Origin: Euryarchaeota archaeon UBA558
Lineage (GTDB): Archaea > Thermoplasmatota > Poseidoniia > Poseidoniales > Thalassarchaeaceae
Reading direction: 5' to 3'
Length of the DNA: 64,000 nt
Assembly (NCBI GenBank): GCA_002507175.1
Contig: DAZE01000015.1
Coordinates: 1-64,000 of the forward strand
Under the pieces are notes generated by a model, which did no database searches, had not been told where the DNA came from, and worked only from the letters and a program-made list of their open reading frames with translations. Of the stretch, positions 1 through 11,000 are shown one piece after another. The position numbers and the translations under genes are program-made. Each line of letters begins with the position of its first letter. Position 1 is the stretch's first letter.

Positions 1-453
1 CCAAAGCTCCATCATGAAAGATTGACAAAATCTTCTAACTTCGCCCTCGGATTTTCCCTTCGGATCAAAGTCAGAGCCGCCCTTTCCTCCGCCCATTGGG
101 AGCCCCGTCAAACTATTCTTGAAAACCTGTTCGAAGGCTAGGAACTTCAAAATCGACTGGTTCACGCTTGGGTGAAATCTCAATCCGCCTTTGTAGGGCC
201 CAATCGCACCGTTCATTTGTATCCTGAATCCCCTGTTGACATGGAGATCCCCGCTGTCGTCATACCATGGAACCCTGAACTGAATAATCCTCTCGGGCTC
301 GACTATTGCCTTGACTACTGGAATGTACTCTGGTTGTTTTTCGATCACGGGACCCAGGCTCTCGAGAACTTCTTCTACTGCTTGGTGGAACTCAGGTTGA
401 TCTGGATCACGGGTTTGAACACTGTTGTAAACTTCTTTCATGGCTTCGTTCAT
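1..453 (-). CDS. gdhA: NAD(P)-dependent glutamate dehydrogenase, N-terminal part (cut by window edge)
   Basis: The gene runs off the left edge, so only the first 151 codons are visible. The product would interconvert glutamate with 2-oxoglutarate plus ammonia in the cytoplasm. The visible part is the family's N-terminal dimerisation domain: it has the run VPWYDDSGDLHVNRGFRIQ, then GPYKGGLRFHPSVN, then the glycine-rich substrate site with its lysines, LTGLPMGGGKGGSDFDPKGK. The reading frame is open to base 1, ending at a tryptophan codon. The start is the ATG at 453; a second in-frame ATG follows four codons later. It lies 100 bases downstream of the HD phosphohydrolase gene on the same strand, with a small inverted repeat (CCGC-taac-GCGG, 496-507) in the gap. 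Family assignment is firm; cofactor preference cannot be judged from this part. Confidence 0.93.
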   Translation of the reverse strand, partial: MNEAMKEVYNSVQTRDPDQPEFHQAVEEVLESLGPVIEKQPEYIPVVKAIVEPERIIQFRVPWYDDSGDLHVNRGFRIQMNGAIGPYKGGLRFHPSVNQSILKFLAFEQVFKNSLTGLPMGGGKGGSDFDPKGKSEGEVRRFCQSFMMELW

Positions 454-552
454 TTCAACTCACATCTGATTTGGAGGTTCCTGATCTCGGTACTTCCGCT
501 AACGCGGACTGATACTCCCCTTTTGAATAGTACTCATTGAAATGGAGGGTAA

Positions 553-1899
553 TCACTGCATTAGATGAGTGTCAATGAGATCTGAGACCCTGGCTTGACT
601 TCCAGGGAGGGTCATCACATATGCCACTGCTTGACTCACCTGTCTCCGCTTAAGGGCGTCAGCGATGGGAGTGTGATCTTTCAGCCACCTAGTCTTTCCA
701 TCGTCTCCGAGTATTCTGATGTCAACTTGGCTCATCCTAGGTTCTGAAAGAAGGAGTTTGACACTTGGGACGTCTATGGCGACGTACCCAGGTTCCAGCC
801 CGGCTCTGAATGCAATGTCGTCCTCCACAGACCTCCTGTGGTCAGGATTTGTAGCAATCTCCACGAGGCTCGCCACCTGGTCTGTGGAGAGCTCGCCCTT
901 TCTGAAGGTCTTTGCGACTTTGAAGAGCCTCCTGTATTTTAGACGAGTTAGAATGTCCTTGGCGTAATCTCCTGCAGAGTTGAGGTCCGACCAGATCTCG
1001 GAATCAACCTTCCTTTGCATCTGTTCGGCCCCAGGTAGCTTGTCCTCACTCCTCTCGACTGCTCTCGACAACATCACCTCTGTGACCCTTGTCACCCTGT
1101 GAAAATACACTGCGCTGTACATCAGACCCCGGGCCATCAACATGCCCTCTAGTGCTGCAAGCCCTCCTTCGTCAACCGCGATATTACCACCTCGCCGCCT
1201 TAGTGACCTTATCAGCCGCATGTGGTCTATTGCCCCGTGCCTGACACCTGTGAAATGAGCGTCTCTCATTAGGTAATCAATCTGGTCACAGTCTACTGGG
1301 CCATGTACCATGTTGGCTAAAGTCACATCCTCAGCCTGGAAGTGTTCAGAGCCATCCTTCCAATCAAACAGGCTCCTCTCGCTACCCGAAGCATCAGGTC
1401 CCCTGATTAACTTCGATATCTCTTTTGGGTCGATGCCGTACTTCTCCAATGTCTCAGGTATTGTTTGACGGATCTTGAATGATGAGGATTCGGACTCATC
1501 CACCACATCATAGGAACCTGTAATTATGCCCTCTGTTATGGTCATGTGGTCTTTACCTCCTCGGCTGTGCAGTATGTGCTCCAGCGTATGAGAATAGGGG
1601 CCATGTCCGACATCGTGTAGCATGCCAGCTACTTGAACGACCTCCTTGTCCGTGTCGCTCAGACTCATTGATTCAGACATCAAACCACCTACATGGGAAA
1701 CTCCGAGAGAGTGTTCAAATCTGGTGTGATGCGCCCCGGGGAAGACGAGATGTGCTAGGCCAAGTTGCTTTATGTGGCTGAGCTTATTCATCTCAGGGGT
1801 CGCAAGTAACTCCTCTCTAACGCCGTCTATTGAGAAGTCCCCATGTATCGCATCGTTGATCACCTTCACATGTCGGCCGAGTGCTGGTCCACACTTCAA
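553..1899 (-). CDS. HD-domain phosphohydrolase (dNTPase/SAMHD1-like, COG1078 type)
   Basis: This is a 448-residue soluble HD-superfamily protein. The N-terminal third carries the family pattern: HTRFEHSLGVSH with the first metal-binding His, then LHDVGHGPYSHTLE with the HD pair, and the later Asp in VDCDQIDYLMRDA. This arrangement is typical of the dGTPase/SAMHD1-related COG1078 group, whose members hydrolyse nucleotides, so a role in nucleotide pool control is likely; the substrate is not visible from sequence. The start given is a TTG. A GTG at 1869 would begin the protein at VKVINDAIHG, which is where many relatives begin, and is a real alternative. It is divergent from the ribbon-helix-helix gene at 2007, and the shared gap holds a repeated 11-base element, so both genes may be controlled together. 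Confidence 0.85.
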   Translation of the reverse strand: MKCGPALGRHVKVINDAIHGDFSIDGVREELLATPEMNKLSHIKQLGLAHLVFPGAHHTRFEHSLGVSHVGGLMSESMSLSDTDKEVVQVAGMLHDVGHGPYSHTLEHILHSRGGKDHMTITEGIITGSYDVVDESESSSFKIRQTIPETLEKYGIDPKEISKLIRGPDASGSERSLFDWKDGSEHFQAEDVTLANMVHGPVDCDQIDYLMRDAHFTGVRHGAIDHMRLIRSLRRRGGNIAVDEGGLAALEGMLMARGLMYSAVYFHRVTRVTEVMLSRAVERSEDKLPGAEQMQRKVDSEIWSDLNSAGDYAKDILTRLKYRRLFKVAKTFRKGELSTDQVASLVEIATNPDHRRSVEDDIAFRAGLEPGYVAIDVPSVKLLLSEPRMSQVDIRILGDDGKTRWLKDHTPIADALKRRQVSQAVAYVMTLPGSQARVSDLIDTHLMQ

Positions 1900-1935
1900 T
1901 GCAACACATTTCTACAGGCTATTCTGAATTAGGTA

Positions 1936-1968
1936 ATTGTAATACAAATGTCTTACAATTGTGATACA
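1936..1968. promoter_or_regulatory. Putative operator: two near-identical 11-mers in a divergent promoter
   Basis: ATTGTAATACA (1936-1946) and ATTGTGATACA (1958-1968) differ at one base and their starts are 22 bases apart, about two helical turns. An inverted copy, TTACAAT, lies between them (1953-1959), so ATTGTAA and TTACAAT also form an inverted repeat. The block sits between the divergent HD and ribbon-helix-helix genes. Paired short repeats on one DNA face are typical RHH binding sites, so autoregulation by the RHH protein is inferred. Confidence 0.5.
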
Positions 1969-2006
1969 TTGATATACCTCCCTCACAACTCAGCGGGTAA
2001 GATAGT

Positions 2007-2369
2007 ATGTCATCTCCAACTGCTTTGATCTCGCTTCGCCTTACAGAGGAGCAGATATTGGGACTGGACCAAAGAGTCGGCACGGATGGATTCAGAAATC
2101 GATCTGACGTCGTAAGGGAGTCAGTCAGGAGATTCCTCTCCGAAGTCGATTATTCCTCATCGAGCATGGAGATACAAGTTGGACTTGACTTATCCAAAAC
2201 GCTAGAACGATTCTGCGCGCTGAGGGGCGATGACATTGAAGCGGTGTTCCAAGCGGGAGCACGGCTATACATGCAGAGAGAGATGGAGATTGCAAAAAAC
2301 CTTGATCGGGCCATAGAGGACAGAATAAGGAACCTCTCCGACAATGATGGGGATTCACTAAGACCATGA
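2007..2369 (+). CDS. Ribbon-helix-helix (CopG/NikR-type) transcriptional regulator
   Basis: This is a 120-residue protein with an N-terminal ribbon-helix-helix fold at about residues 6-46. A short beta strand (TALISLRLTEE) is followed by a helix and by NRSDVVRESVRRFLSE, the usual RHH second helix. RHH proteins dimerise through the strand and insert it into the major groove of DNA. The C-terminal half is less clear: residues about 54-97 again read as strand then two helices (MEIQVGLDLSKTLERF and onward) and could be a second, diverged RHH-like unit or an effector/oligomerisation domain. It lacks the His/Cys metal ligands expected of NikR. It is transcribed away from the HD gene, and the repeated 11-mer just upstream is a plausible target for autoregulation. 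A strong hairpin follows 41 bases after the stop. Confidence 0.8.
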   Translation: MSSPTALISLRLTEEQILGLDQRVGTDGFRNRSDVVRESVRRFLSEVDYSSSSMEIQVGLDLSKTLERFCALRGDDIEAVFQAGARLYMQREMEIAKNLDRAIEDRIRNLSDNDGDSLRP

Positions 2370-2409
2370 GGTAGAGACAATGAGTGGGGATGGGATGCAC
2401 TCGGATGTC

Positions 2410-2438
2410 GTGGAGGGGCGGAATTGCCGCCCCTCCAC
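2410..2438. repeat. Perfect 12-bp inverted repeat with 5-base loop
   Basis: GTGGAGGGGCGG (2410-2421) and CCGCCCCTCCAC (2427-2438) are exact reverse complements around AATTG. It lies between the regulator gene (ends 2369) and the helicase. There is no T-run after it, so it does not look like a usual archaeal or bacterial terminator; it may still end or protect the upstream transcript. The rest of 2370-2602 shows only the TATA-like site below. Confidence 0.6.
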
Positions 2439-2568
2439 ACCCTCAACAACCTTGATGGGAATATTAGCGAGATCGACGGGAAGATCGGTAGAGCCGAAAT
2501 CAAACTGTGGCCCGTGGCGACATGTGGACATGTCAAAGCACTGTTGAGCTCGGGTTTGCACAATCCCA

Positions 2569-2577
2569 ATATTATTG
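2569..2577 (+). promoter_or_regulatory. TATA-like element for the helicase gene
   Basis: AATATTATT is centred 30 bases before the ATG at 2603, the spacing expected for a leaderless archaeal transcript. This supports 2603 over the earlier in-frame start at 2507. Confidence 0.45.
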
Positions 2578-2602
2578 GTCGGCCGAATATGGTGATCCGC
2601 TG

Positions 2603-4561
2603 ATGGAGGATACCTCTGGCCCTTGGATGGAGCACTTTGCACATGAAGAGGCTCGTGATCAACAAGCCCAATTCATGGCAGATGCGTACATATCCCTTGT
2701 CAAAGGCCGCACGATAATTGCAGAAGCCCCAACTGGGCTTGGTAAGACTGCAGCATCCCTGGCATCCGCCTTGGCTGCTATGGAAAAATCAGAATCCATA
2801 AAAAAGATTCTATTCCTAACTGGAAGGCAAAGCCAACACAAGATTGTCATTGATACAATACGCGAATTGAATGACAATCGAAAAGACCGTCAAAGTGTGG
2901 CGATTGTTGACTTAATTGGCAGAGAATCAATGTGTGGGAAACTAACAATTGACAGGCAGTGTTTCTGCGAAGAGGGCGTTTCTGAGAAGGCAAGAGGAGG
3001 CAGGAGATCCCAACTGAAACGTTGGATCCTGGAGTGGCCTCGCCATGTGGAGGAGACGGTGAAAAATGCTAGAATAGAGGGTACGTGCCCGTACATGTGT
3101 TGCATAGAAGCGGCAAGAGAGGCCGAAATCATAGTGATGGATTACAATCATGTTTTCGTCGAGTCTGTGAGCGATTCGTCACTTCCGTCCATGTCCACTG
3201 ACGTAGGATCCAGCATCGTCATAGTGGATGAGGCACACAATTTACCTGATAGGATAAAGATGGGCCTAGAAATGAGGCTTACATCTAAAACTGTGAAGGC
3301 CGCGAGGTTTGAGCTAGAAGAACATCAGGAAACATTGGCCCACCACGGTGCCTCTCCAGAGGCATTGGAAGAGGCATCCAGCGTTTTAGGTTGGCTGAGG
3401 AGGGTGGAAAACGAAATCTTTGATTGGATGAACAAGAAGAAGGAACGTCTGGAGGGCGACGACGATAGTGACGCATTGGTTGAGGCTGGCGAATTGTTGA
3501 AGGTATTAACAACGGCTTGGGAATCCTCCTTATCGAAGGGCAAGTGGAATGCGGGCTACAGAATGATTAGGAGGACATTGGAGCAGGTAAAGGTAGAAGG
3601 GGAAGATGAGGAAGAGGGGGGCGAAACGTTCTGTTCGCGGTTATTATCTTTCATGGATACACTGGTTCGTTTTGAAAAATCGGAAGCGATGGCCATAGTG
3701 TTCGATATTCTCGGGGAAGAGGGTAGGGTAACGAGTTGTTTGTTGGATCCATCGGTTGTATCGTCCGGAATAATATCAAACTCGCTTGGTTCTATTTTCA
3801 TGTCAGGGACTCTTCATCCCACATCCATGTATGCAGACTTGTTCGGGGTGCTCTCCGATTCAAGTATCCAAAAGAGTTACACATCTCCTTTTCCTGCGGA
3901 CCAGAGGCCTATCTTGATCTCCTCCGATGTTACAACTAAATTCACTTCGAGGGGTGAGGATAATCTTAATCGGATCAGGGGCCACATTGCAAGGGTACTG
4001 GATGAATCCCCTGGAAACGCCGCGATTTTCTTGCCGAGCTACAGCATGTTGAATGAGCTCGTAGATCAAGTGTCATGGGTGCCCGCCTCCTTTCGAATTA
4101 AGGTGGAGACAAATGAAATGAGCAAACAGGATGTTTCTAAGATATTGAGGGATCTAAATAATGAGCAAATCAACACCGCGTTGGTGGCTGTGATGGGTGG
4201 AAGGTTTTCGGAGGGAGTTGACTACTCAGGGGGGGTGCTATCTTCTGCAATCACGGTTGGATTACCTTTAGCGCCTCCATCTTCAAGGCATGCTGCGACA
4301 ATCGAATACTACTCGAAACGATTTGGGAGGGAGAAGGGGTGGCGTTATTCATCTGCTCAGCCTGCGGTGAATAGTGTACTACAAGCAATTGGCAGGCCCA
4401 TCAGAAAGAAAGAGGATAGGGCTATTCTTGTGGTTTTGGAGAATCGGTTTTTCAACAGGTCGTACTCAAGACTATTGCCCGATGGATTGACGACTATACC
4501 ATCAGCGGATCCTGACATGACTGGTCGCTTGACTCGCAGGTTCTTTGCCAGATATCCCTAA
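2603..4561 (+). CDS. XPD/DinG-type superfamily 2 Fe-S DNA helicase
   Basis: This is a 5'-3' DNA helicase of the XPD/Rad3/DinG group, acting in DNA repair or in unwinding at the replication fork. Walker A is APTGLGKT near residue 42, the DEAH box is IVDEAHNLPD, and motif VI is QAIGRPIRKKEDRA near the end. Between motifs I and II are clustered cysteines (ESMCGK, RQCFCEEG, GTCPYMCC) where XPD proteins bind a 4Fe-4S cluster. The frame is open back to an ATG at 2507, but the Q-motif-like stretch begins after 2603, and the TATA-like element at 2569-2577 would lie inside the longer version, so 2603 (652 residues) is preferred. The small gene at 4597 follows with its own TATA-like sequence. The helicase family is clear; XPD versus DinG is not decided. 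Confidence 0.88.
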   Translation: MEDTSGPWMEHFAHEEARDQQAQFMADAYISLVKGRTIIAEAPTGLGKTAASLASALAAMEKSESIKKILFLTGRQSQHKIVIDTIRELNDNRKDRQSVAIVDLIGRESMCGKLTIDRQCFCEEGVSEKARGGRRSQLKRWILEWPRHVEETVKNARIEGTCPYMCCIEAAREAEIIVMDYNHVFVESVSDSSLPSMSTDVGSSIVIVDEAHNLPDRIKMGLEMRLTSKTVKAARFELEEHQETLAHHGASPEALEEASSVLGWLRRVENEIFDWMNKKKERLEGDDDSDALVEAGELLKVLTTAWESSLSKGKWNAGYRMIRRTLEQVKVEGEDEEEGGETFCSRLLSFMDTLVRFEKSEAMAIVFDILGEEGRVTSCLLDPSVVSSGIISNSLGSIFMSGTLHPTSMYADLFGVLSDSSIQKSYTSPFPADQRPILISSDVTTKFTSRGEDNLNRIRGHIARVLDESPGNAAIFLPSYSMLNELVDQVSWVPASFRIKVETNEMSKQDVSKILRDLNNEQINTALVAVMGGRFSEGVDYSGGVLSSAITVGLPLAPPSSRHAATIEYYSKRFGREKGWRYSSAQPAVNSVLQAIGRPIRKKEDRAILVVLENRFFNRSYSRLLPDGLTTIPSADPDMTGRLTRRFFARYP

Positions 4562-4566
4562 GATAG

Positions 4567-4572
4567 TTTAAT
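4567..4572 (+). promoter_or_regulatory. TATA-like element for the small gene at 4597
   Basis: TTTAAT within AGTTTAATG is centred about 28 bases upstream of the ATG at 4597, directly after the helicase stop codon. This fits a separate leaderless promoter. Confidence 0.35.
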
Positions 4573-4596
4573 GCCAGGCGCGCCCTAGAGCCGCCC

Positions 4597-5004
4597 ATGG
4601 ACTGGAGAGCCGTCGAAGTTCAATACATGCCAACAGAGGACATAGGTAGGCCACTCAGCTCCCTCGGGCTTGATTCTGACGCTGAGGAAAACCATACTTT
4701 ATTCCTTAAGGTCCCAGAACTTCGCGAGGCACAATGGTATCATGACAAGTCTGTTCCAATTTCCAAGACCCGATATCAAGAAACGCCCAGAACTGTAGCC
4801 AGACAGATCAAGGGCAAAGTGGTTCGCTTGGAGACTAGTTTGAGAGGTGACATTAGTGTCTTCGAGAAGCGGGTGGAGACTGGCGTGGATGTTCTGGTAC
4901 GAAGTACGGGAAATGACGAGATGGAGCTTTTCAATCATCCTGAGACCTCGAGCCTCCTAGGAGCGGTCATGACAAAGGGAACACTCAGTCTACATTTCGA
5001 GTGA
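4597..5004 (+). CDS. Small conserved-looking protein of unknown function
   Basis: This 135-residue soluble protein was not recognised. It has no signal peptide, membrane segment or metal-binding cluster, is mildly acidic, and appears rich in beta strands in its second half (KGKVVRLETSLRG, VDVLVRSTG, GTLSLHFE). It follows the helicase by 35 bases with a TATA-like sequence in the gap, and ends tail-to-tail with the giant surface protein gene, with two bases between the stop codons. The tight packing and steady coding bias argue that it is a real gene; nothing visible indicates what it does. Confidence 0.65.
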   Translation: MDWRAVEVQYMPTEDIGRPLSSLGLDSDAEENHTLFLKVPELREAQWYHDKSVPISKTRYQETPRTVARQIKGKVVRLETSLRGDISVFEKRVETGVDVLVRSTGNDEMELFNHPETSSLLGAVMTKGTLSLHFE

Positions 5005-5006
5005 GC

Positions 5007-8000
5007 CTAATACTCATCCACTTGGGCGTCTATGATCCTATCTGGGATCTCCCTCAATTCGTCGATAGCAGTTAACACATCTGCTAGCGCGGCCCGGGCA
5101 CGCTCTCTTTCCGACTGTCCAAGCTCGTGAGAAGAGTATCTCGCCTCCTCGAAGACCCTGTCAAGGGATACCAGGGCTTCCTCCTTGATGGGGAGTGCCT
5201 GCCTAATTGCAACCTCGAACTCCCTCACAGTCTCAAAGTCCCTTCGCAAGAAGCCCCTCTTCTGGAGGACCGTGACAAGGCCCTCGTAGCATGTGAAAAT
5301 TGCCTGCCTTATTTCGTCGCCTGCGGCAAGTAGTTCAGCGGCATAGCCGAATATATTGGAGAACTCTCGAAGTCTCTTTGACCTCCTGCGCCTGAGAAGG
5401 ACAGTGGCAGTGATCGCAAGGATCACGACCAGTCCGGAAATCGCGATGGTTTGCTGGGTCAATATTGGGTCCTCTTCCACGAAATAGGTCACATTGAGGC
5501 CCCCGTGAGCAACTGTAAGCCATATCCTGTCCTGAGGATCTATGATTTCCGAGTCGGTGCTAAACTCGATCTTTAAGTCGCCCCAGTGCCTATTATCGGA
5601 GAATGCTGGAACTGGAGATTCTGTTAGAAAAGTGTAGTCCGCCACGCCATCTACATCAGTTGTCTTCGTCATCGTGAATATCATCCCGGTCTCGTTGGCC
5701 AGCATCGCTGTAATGGCAACCCCCTCCACCGGTGCATTCGTGTCTTGGGCGATGACAGTAGTCCGGCCCTGTATATTCCGATCGCCCTCATATATGACGA
5801 AAGATGGTGGATCAAATGAGAAAAACACGGGCACCTTCATCAGGATCGTATGGTTTGTGCTCCCCTCGTTGAGATAGGAAGGGGCCGGTGGTGTTGCAGT
5901 GATAGTCATCACCAGATCACCCGGGGGGTAGAACTCTAGTGATGGGGCCTCGATTTCAAAGTGACCAGTAGCTTCGTCCCAAGTCACGGACGCAGGTCTT
6001 GATTGGCCGTTCCAACTCAGCGTGACCTCGATGTCGGACACGATTTCGGAATCCCCCCCGACCTCCACGATCCTACCCTCGATCCTTATCGGATTGTTCT
6101 GATCGCTTCTGATCACACTAGCGTCTGACCAAATCACTTGGACATCGATATTTGCCCTTACTAGTACCGAAGAGTTTGCAATCGCCGGTAGATAAAGCTC
6201 CTCTCCTTGGAATTTTACAGTGATCTGGTGTTCCCCTCTTGTGAAAGAGGAGTCGGCCGGTAGTTCGAATGAAAATAGTCCGCTAGTCCCGGTGATCACA
6301 GTTGTGGCGATAACCCCGTCAAACTCGACGTTGATGCTCCTACCAAAGAGTCCGGGTGAGCCGACTGTGTCCGCGTCGTAGAGCCTCCCTGTTATTGTCC
6401 AAGCCTCTCCTCGGGTGACAGAGGGCTGGGGAATCTCCAGGGAAATCTCTGTGTGGTATGCAATGGAGAGCGTACGGGCTACTGAGCTTTGTCGGTAGAA
6501 ACCTTGTTGTGGAGCGAAAGCCTCTACTGAATGGTTCCCGACCGAGAGGGTTTCAGGGATGGTCCAGGTTAGTGACCAAGTTCCATTTTGGTCGGTCAAT
6601 GTCGCCCCGATGAATGCCCCATCGACGGTTACCTCGACAGTGTGGTTTTGGAGATCCCCCCCAGGAAGGTTGTCCGTCACCTTGCCTCTGATCGTGATCA
6701 GGTCGCCAACCGCAGACGGTGCGAGGTCGTTCAATGTGATTATGGTGGGTGCGTAGACCGTAAATACCGTGCTCCCGTTCGATGGGAGGACAAAGACCTC
6801 TCCTAGGAATGCGGCACGTACAACTCTTGGCCCCAACTGCATGTCGGCTGGGATTGGGAGATATACCGAGAAATTTCCTTCTGAGTCAGCCACGGAATCA
6901 GTCACGAATGTTCCCTCTATCGAGATGGAGACAGTTCTGCCGGGTAGGACTCGTCCAATACCATCAGTTATTCTTCCATCGATGAGGAGTAGGTCGTTCC
7001 TGTCCACCGTCGTTGGGGGTGTGGTGATGATCACCTGAGAGGTCTGGGTTGCGTTGTACTCGACGGTTGACGTCGATGGGAGATAGAACTCGGGATTGAG
7101 GGAGTCCCCCTGGCCCATCGGATCGACCCATGTGAATCCCCCTAGGAAGTCAACTGTGGCATTATGAGAGCCGAACTCGACGTCGATTGGAATTGGTATT
7201 GTGATCGTCCACTCTCCGCTAGTTTGATTCGTTAGGACAGTGTAATCGGGACCCATTGAAACGCCGTCAATGGAGAGTCTGACAACACCCGAGGTTGGCG
7301 CGTCTGACTCTACCAGCAATTGACCATGTTCGTCCAATAGTGTACCAGCGATCGTGATTGTCTCGCCGGCTATTCCGGTCCCAGATACTTCGCTTATCTC
7401 AATCACAGTAGGGGCCAATATCACTACGCGAATTGATTCTGTACTGCTGGATAGGCCGGTTGTACCAGCGAGGCCAGGGAACGTTGCGGAGAGGTCCATG
7501 AATCCGATCTCCTCCCTGTCATCCACCGTAAGTGTGTAGCTTGCGATACCTTCCTGATCAGTTGTTGCTGTACCGTTAAATTGACCGTTTATCGAAAATG
7601 AAATTGCTGAGGCTGGCACAGGGGAGCCAGTGTTGTCGATAAGAGAGATGTTTACCGTGAGGTTGTCCCCCCTTACAGTCCTGCCATCGGGATCTAGGTC
7701 GAGGGGGGATAGAATCGTCGTTAGAGTGAATCCTCGACTATCAAACGTCGCGGATGCCTCACTCTGTTGGAAGTATGGTACTGCAGGGAGATATGTCGCC
7801 TCCACGAGATGATTACCTCTCGGGGTGTCGGCATCAAGGACCATCTTCACCGACCATGTGCCGTCAGCAGAGATTGAGAAGGAGTTGAGAGTGAATCCAT
7901 CGTCAACGCCATCTAGTTTGAAAGTTAGCCCGATTGAGAGTGGTGTTCCCACCCTGTTAACCAGTGCACTTCCGTTGTCGCTGATCAGCGTACCAGTTAT

Positions 8001-11000
8001 GTCGACGGAGCCGCCTGCCACCGGATTACCAGAAATTGGGTCGATTACTAACTGCGTGTCAGATCTAACGGTGAGTGTGAACACAGACGAATTTGTGGGT
8101 AGCAAACTCGATGACCCATTGAAGAAGAACTCTATCTGAACGATTCCGAGGGGGTGCTCTGGAGGGATTTGAAACTGGAAAACCGCAGATCCGTTCGATA
8201 GCGTCACTTGCGGCGTGACCCACGTGTGGTGGAAGCGGGCTGCAGCTGATACCCCTCCGATCGGGAGATCATTATCACTTGATTCAACGAGGATAGCGGA
8301 GAATTCCACTGTTTCCCCCCTGTCGGCAACCGTCGGTATGTTGGGGCGCAATTGTACTAATTCAGTGACTCCGATCACGAGGATGTCTGAAATTCCAGAG
8401 GAGGTCAGGTAGAAGGGGGAAGAGCCGTTTATGATGGTCACAATCAATGTCTTGTTCCCGCTTGTGACTCCATCGGATTGAGGATCTGTGGGCACCAACA
8501 GAGAGAACGAGCCGTTCACCGAGGTCAGGACGCTTTGTACAAGCGTCTCGCTATCATCGTTAAGGAACCTGATTTGCAAGGCCATTGGCCCAGAGACAGT
8601 TCGGTTAGAGTCCACTCCATCCAAAACCCTTCCAGAGATAGAGAAACTCTGGCCAGCAATGACGCTGCTTGGTGCTGAATCTATCGATACCCCGCTCGGA
8701 ACGATGACCACGGCCTGCAAGTTCGATTGGTTCCCCGTCCTCCTGGTTGCTCCCTCTAGCTGGATTGCGTCTACAAGGTCATCAGCGACAATAAGTGTTA
8801 GGTTCACAGTTCCTGGGGCTATGTTCGGGGGCATCGTAGCAATAAGGGTGGCATTTCCACTCGAGTCTGTGGTGTTGGTGAATAGGAGGGTCTCGTTCAG
8901 TCCACCCAAATCGAGCCATAGGGTGACTTCTATTCCATCCAGGGGGCTATTGTCAGCGACATCTGAAACTCTTCCAGACACTTGGAAATCGGTTCCTGCG
9001 ACGACTTCAACTTGCGGAGGGAATGGTGTGATGGCAAATTCGCTTTCTAGCCCCATCTGTCTGAATAAGTCCCCGGAAAACGGCATGACATAGTATGGGC
9101 CTGCCTCATCTGATCCCCGATAGAAATCGAAACTGATTTGCATCTCGTAAACTGATGAGCCGAGATCTTGTGGAGAGGTAAACTGAACCGAAAAGGCCCC
9201 CGTCGAGGTGTTCATTGCCCCTTGTCCAATTGGGATCTTGGTGGAACCTTGACCTTCGGCATCAGGGACTGTGATATCGATAACAATAGTCGTATTGTTT
9301 CCGATTATGGGGGTGGCCAGCCCTGCGTCGACAAGGGTCCCGTTAGCAAATCCAGTGGTGTTCCTATGGAACCAGTCACGGTCCAACGACCAAGTGACTT
9401 GGGCCTCTGCTTGCAGCCTGTGTGAGTCGGCATTGGTCAGCGGTTTGAGATATTGAGATCCACTGTAATTGAAGACCCATGGATAATCTCCAGCGGGTAC
9501 GATTCCCTCGTCCCCAGGCGTCCAGACAACCTCCAGCGTGGTTGAAGAGTTGGTCTGCGTCCAGACATTGGCCCCATTGTAGTCTAAGGTGAAGATTCCA
9601 GGGTAGAACTGAAGTGGGGTGTTTGTATGATCAGTGATTGAGACCTCCACTAATGCCTCATTTGCCCTCAGCGATGGTATCAAAGAGTAGTCAAGTTTGA
9701 GATACCCTACGATACCGAAATTGTCCTCGAACAACTCAAAATCTGATGCTTCCAAGCCATCAGCCTGATATCTGAATCTGACGTCAATCAATCCAGAGGG
9801 TATCGGGACGACGTTTTCCGAGAAATTCCAAGTGATTTGGAACTCCCCTGGTTGTGCAGCCCAGCTTGAGTCGTTGAGATACCACGATGTTATTGGGATG
9901 AAGTCTCCAGTCGATCCAGCCGATCTTATATCCAAAAAGAGGGTGCCATTCATCGGTTCTGGCGTGTCGCCCCTGCTCATCGCAGAGCCGTTTATGCTGA
10001 CATCCTCGTTGATGCCGAGCAGGCTGGAGTTTTCATAGCCGCCCTCAAGCGACAAGACGAGATCGGGCGCCAGTGTTACGTTCATTTGGAAGTCGAGGCC
10101 GCTTGGCCTGACGTGAGGGGGGGCTGGAGATGGTTGTAGACCATCCTCTCGCCAGCCAGAGAACCATATCCTTGCATCTATCGGGCCCAGTGGCTCATTC
10201 TCATCGATCGCCACGGGGAACTGGAAGAATCCTTGATCCGTTACGGGCGCGCTTATGTTTACTGTCCCGAGGTTGACGGTAGTATACTCCAAGAACAGCG
10301 TAAAGGCAGAGGAGCCGCTGATCTCATCGTCTAGATCACTGGGGTCCGAGAGATCGAGGTTCTCCCACAGGAAGCGCCCCTCCAGATCAGTCGTGACCCC
10401 CGCTCCAACTGGAGGGAGTGACACTGGTTGGGGGTCGAGAAGCGAGATAGATGGATCATCTGTCAGATTCAGCCCCCATATTTCGTTTTGGGACTGTGCT
10501 AGGCCTGTTTGGCTGGTCATTACAGAGTATGGAACAGATCCTGATCCCATTACCTCCAGGACGAAAGCAGCAAGTCCGGGACGAGGGTATGTCATCGAGG
10601 AGGGATCGGATGTTATCGTGAACCAACCAGTCTCGTTGGTTATTGATAATCCGAAAGCCGATAGCGAATTGAAGAAGGGGGGCTCCAATGCGGCGTTTTC
10701 AGGAATTATGTGGCTCCTTACTTCGGTGTTCTCAACTGGAGTCCCGTTCTCGGTGAATACGAGTCTGCCTTGAAAGAGGAGTGCCTCTGACCCACTCCTA
10801 TCGTGGTCACCAGTGGTTCTGCTGATGTCAATGACAGAGATTGGGGGCGGAGATGGGCAGGCTTGGAATGGCTGCCATCCCAAGTCCACACCGCCTAGAT
10901 TCTCGTTCGTCTGAAGGTGTGCCTCGACCCAGGAGGTGAGGTGTCGACCGTAGAAGGTATGAGTGGTGCTGTCAGGGTCCTGAACCCCGCCAGAGAACCC

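Noticed and set aside
8488..9093. 201-residue open frame on the plus strand inside the giant gene
   Set aside because: It is antisense to Ig-like repeats with strong codon bias; its composition is Ser/Thr/Pro-rich with no domain, as expected for a mirror frame.
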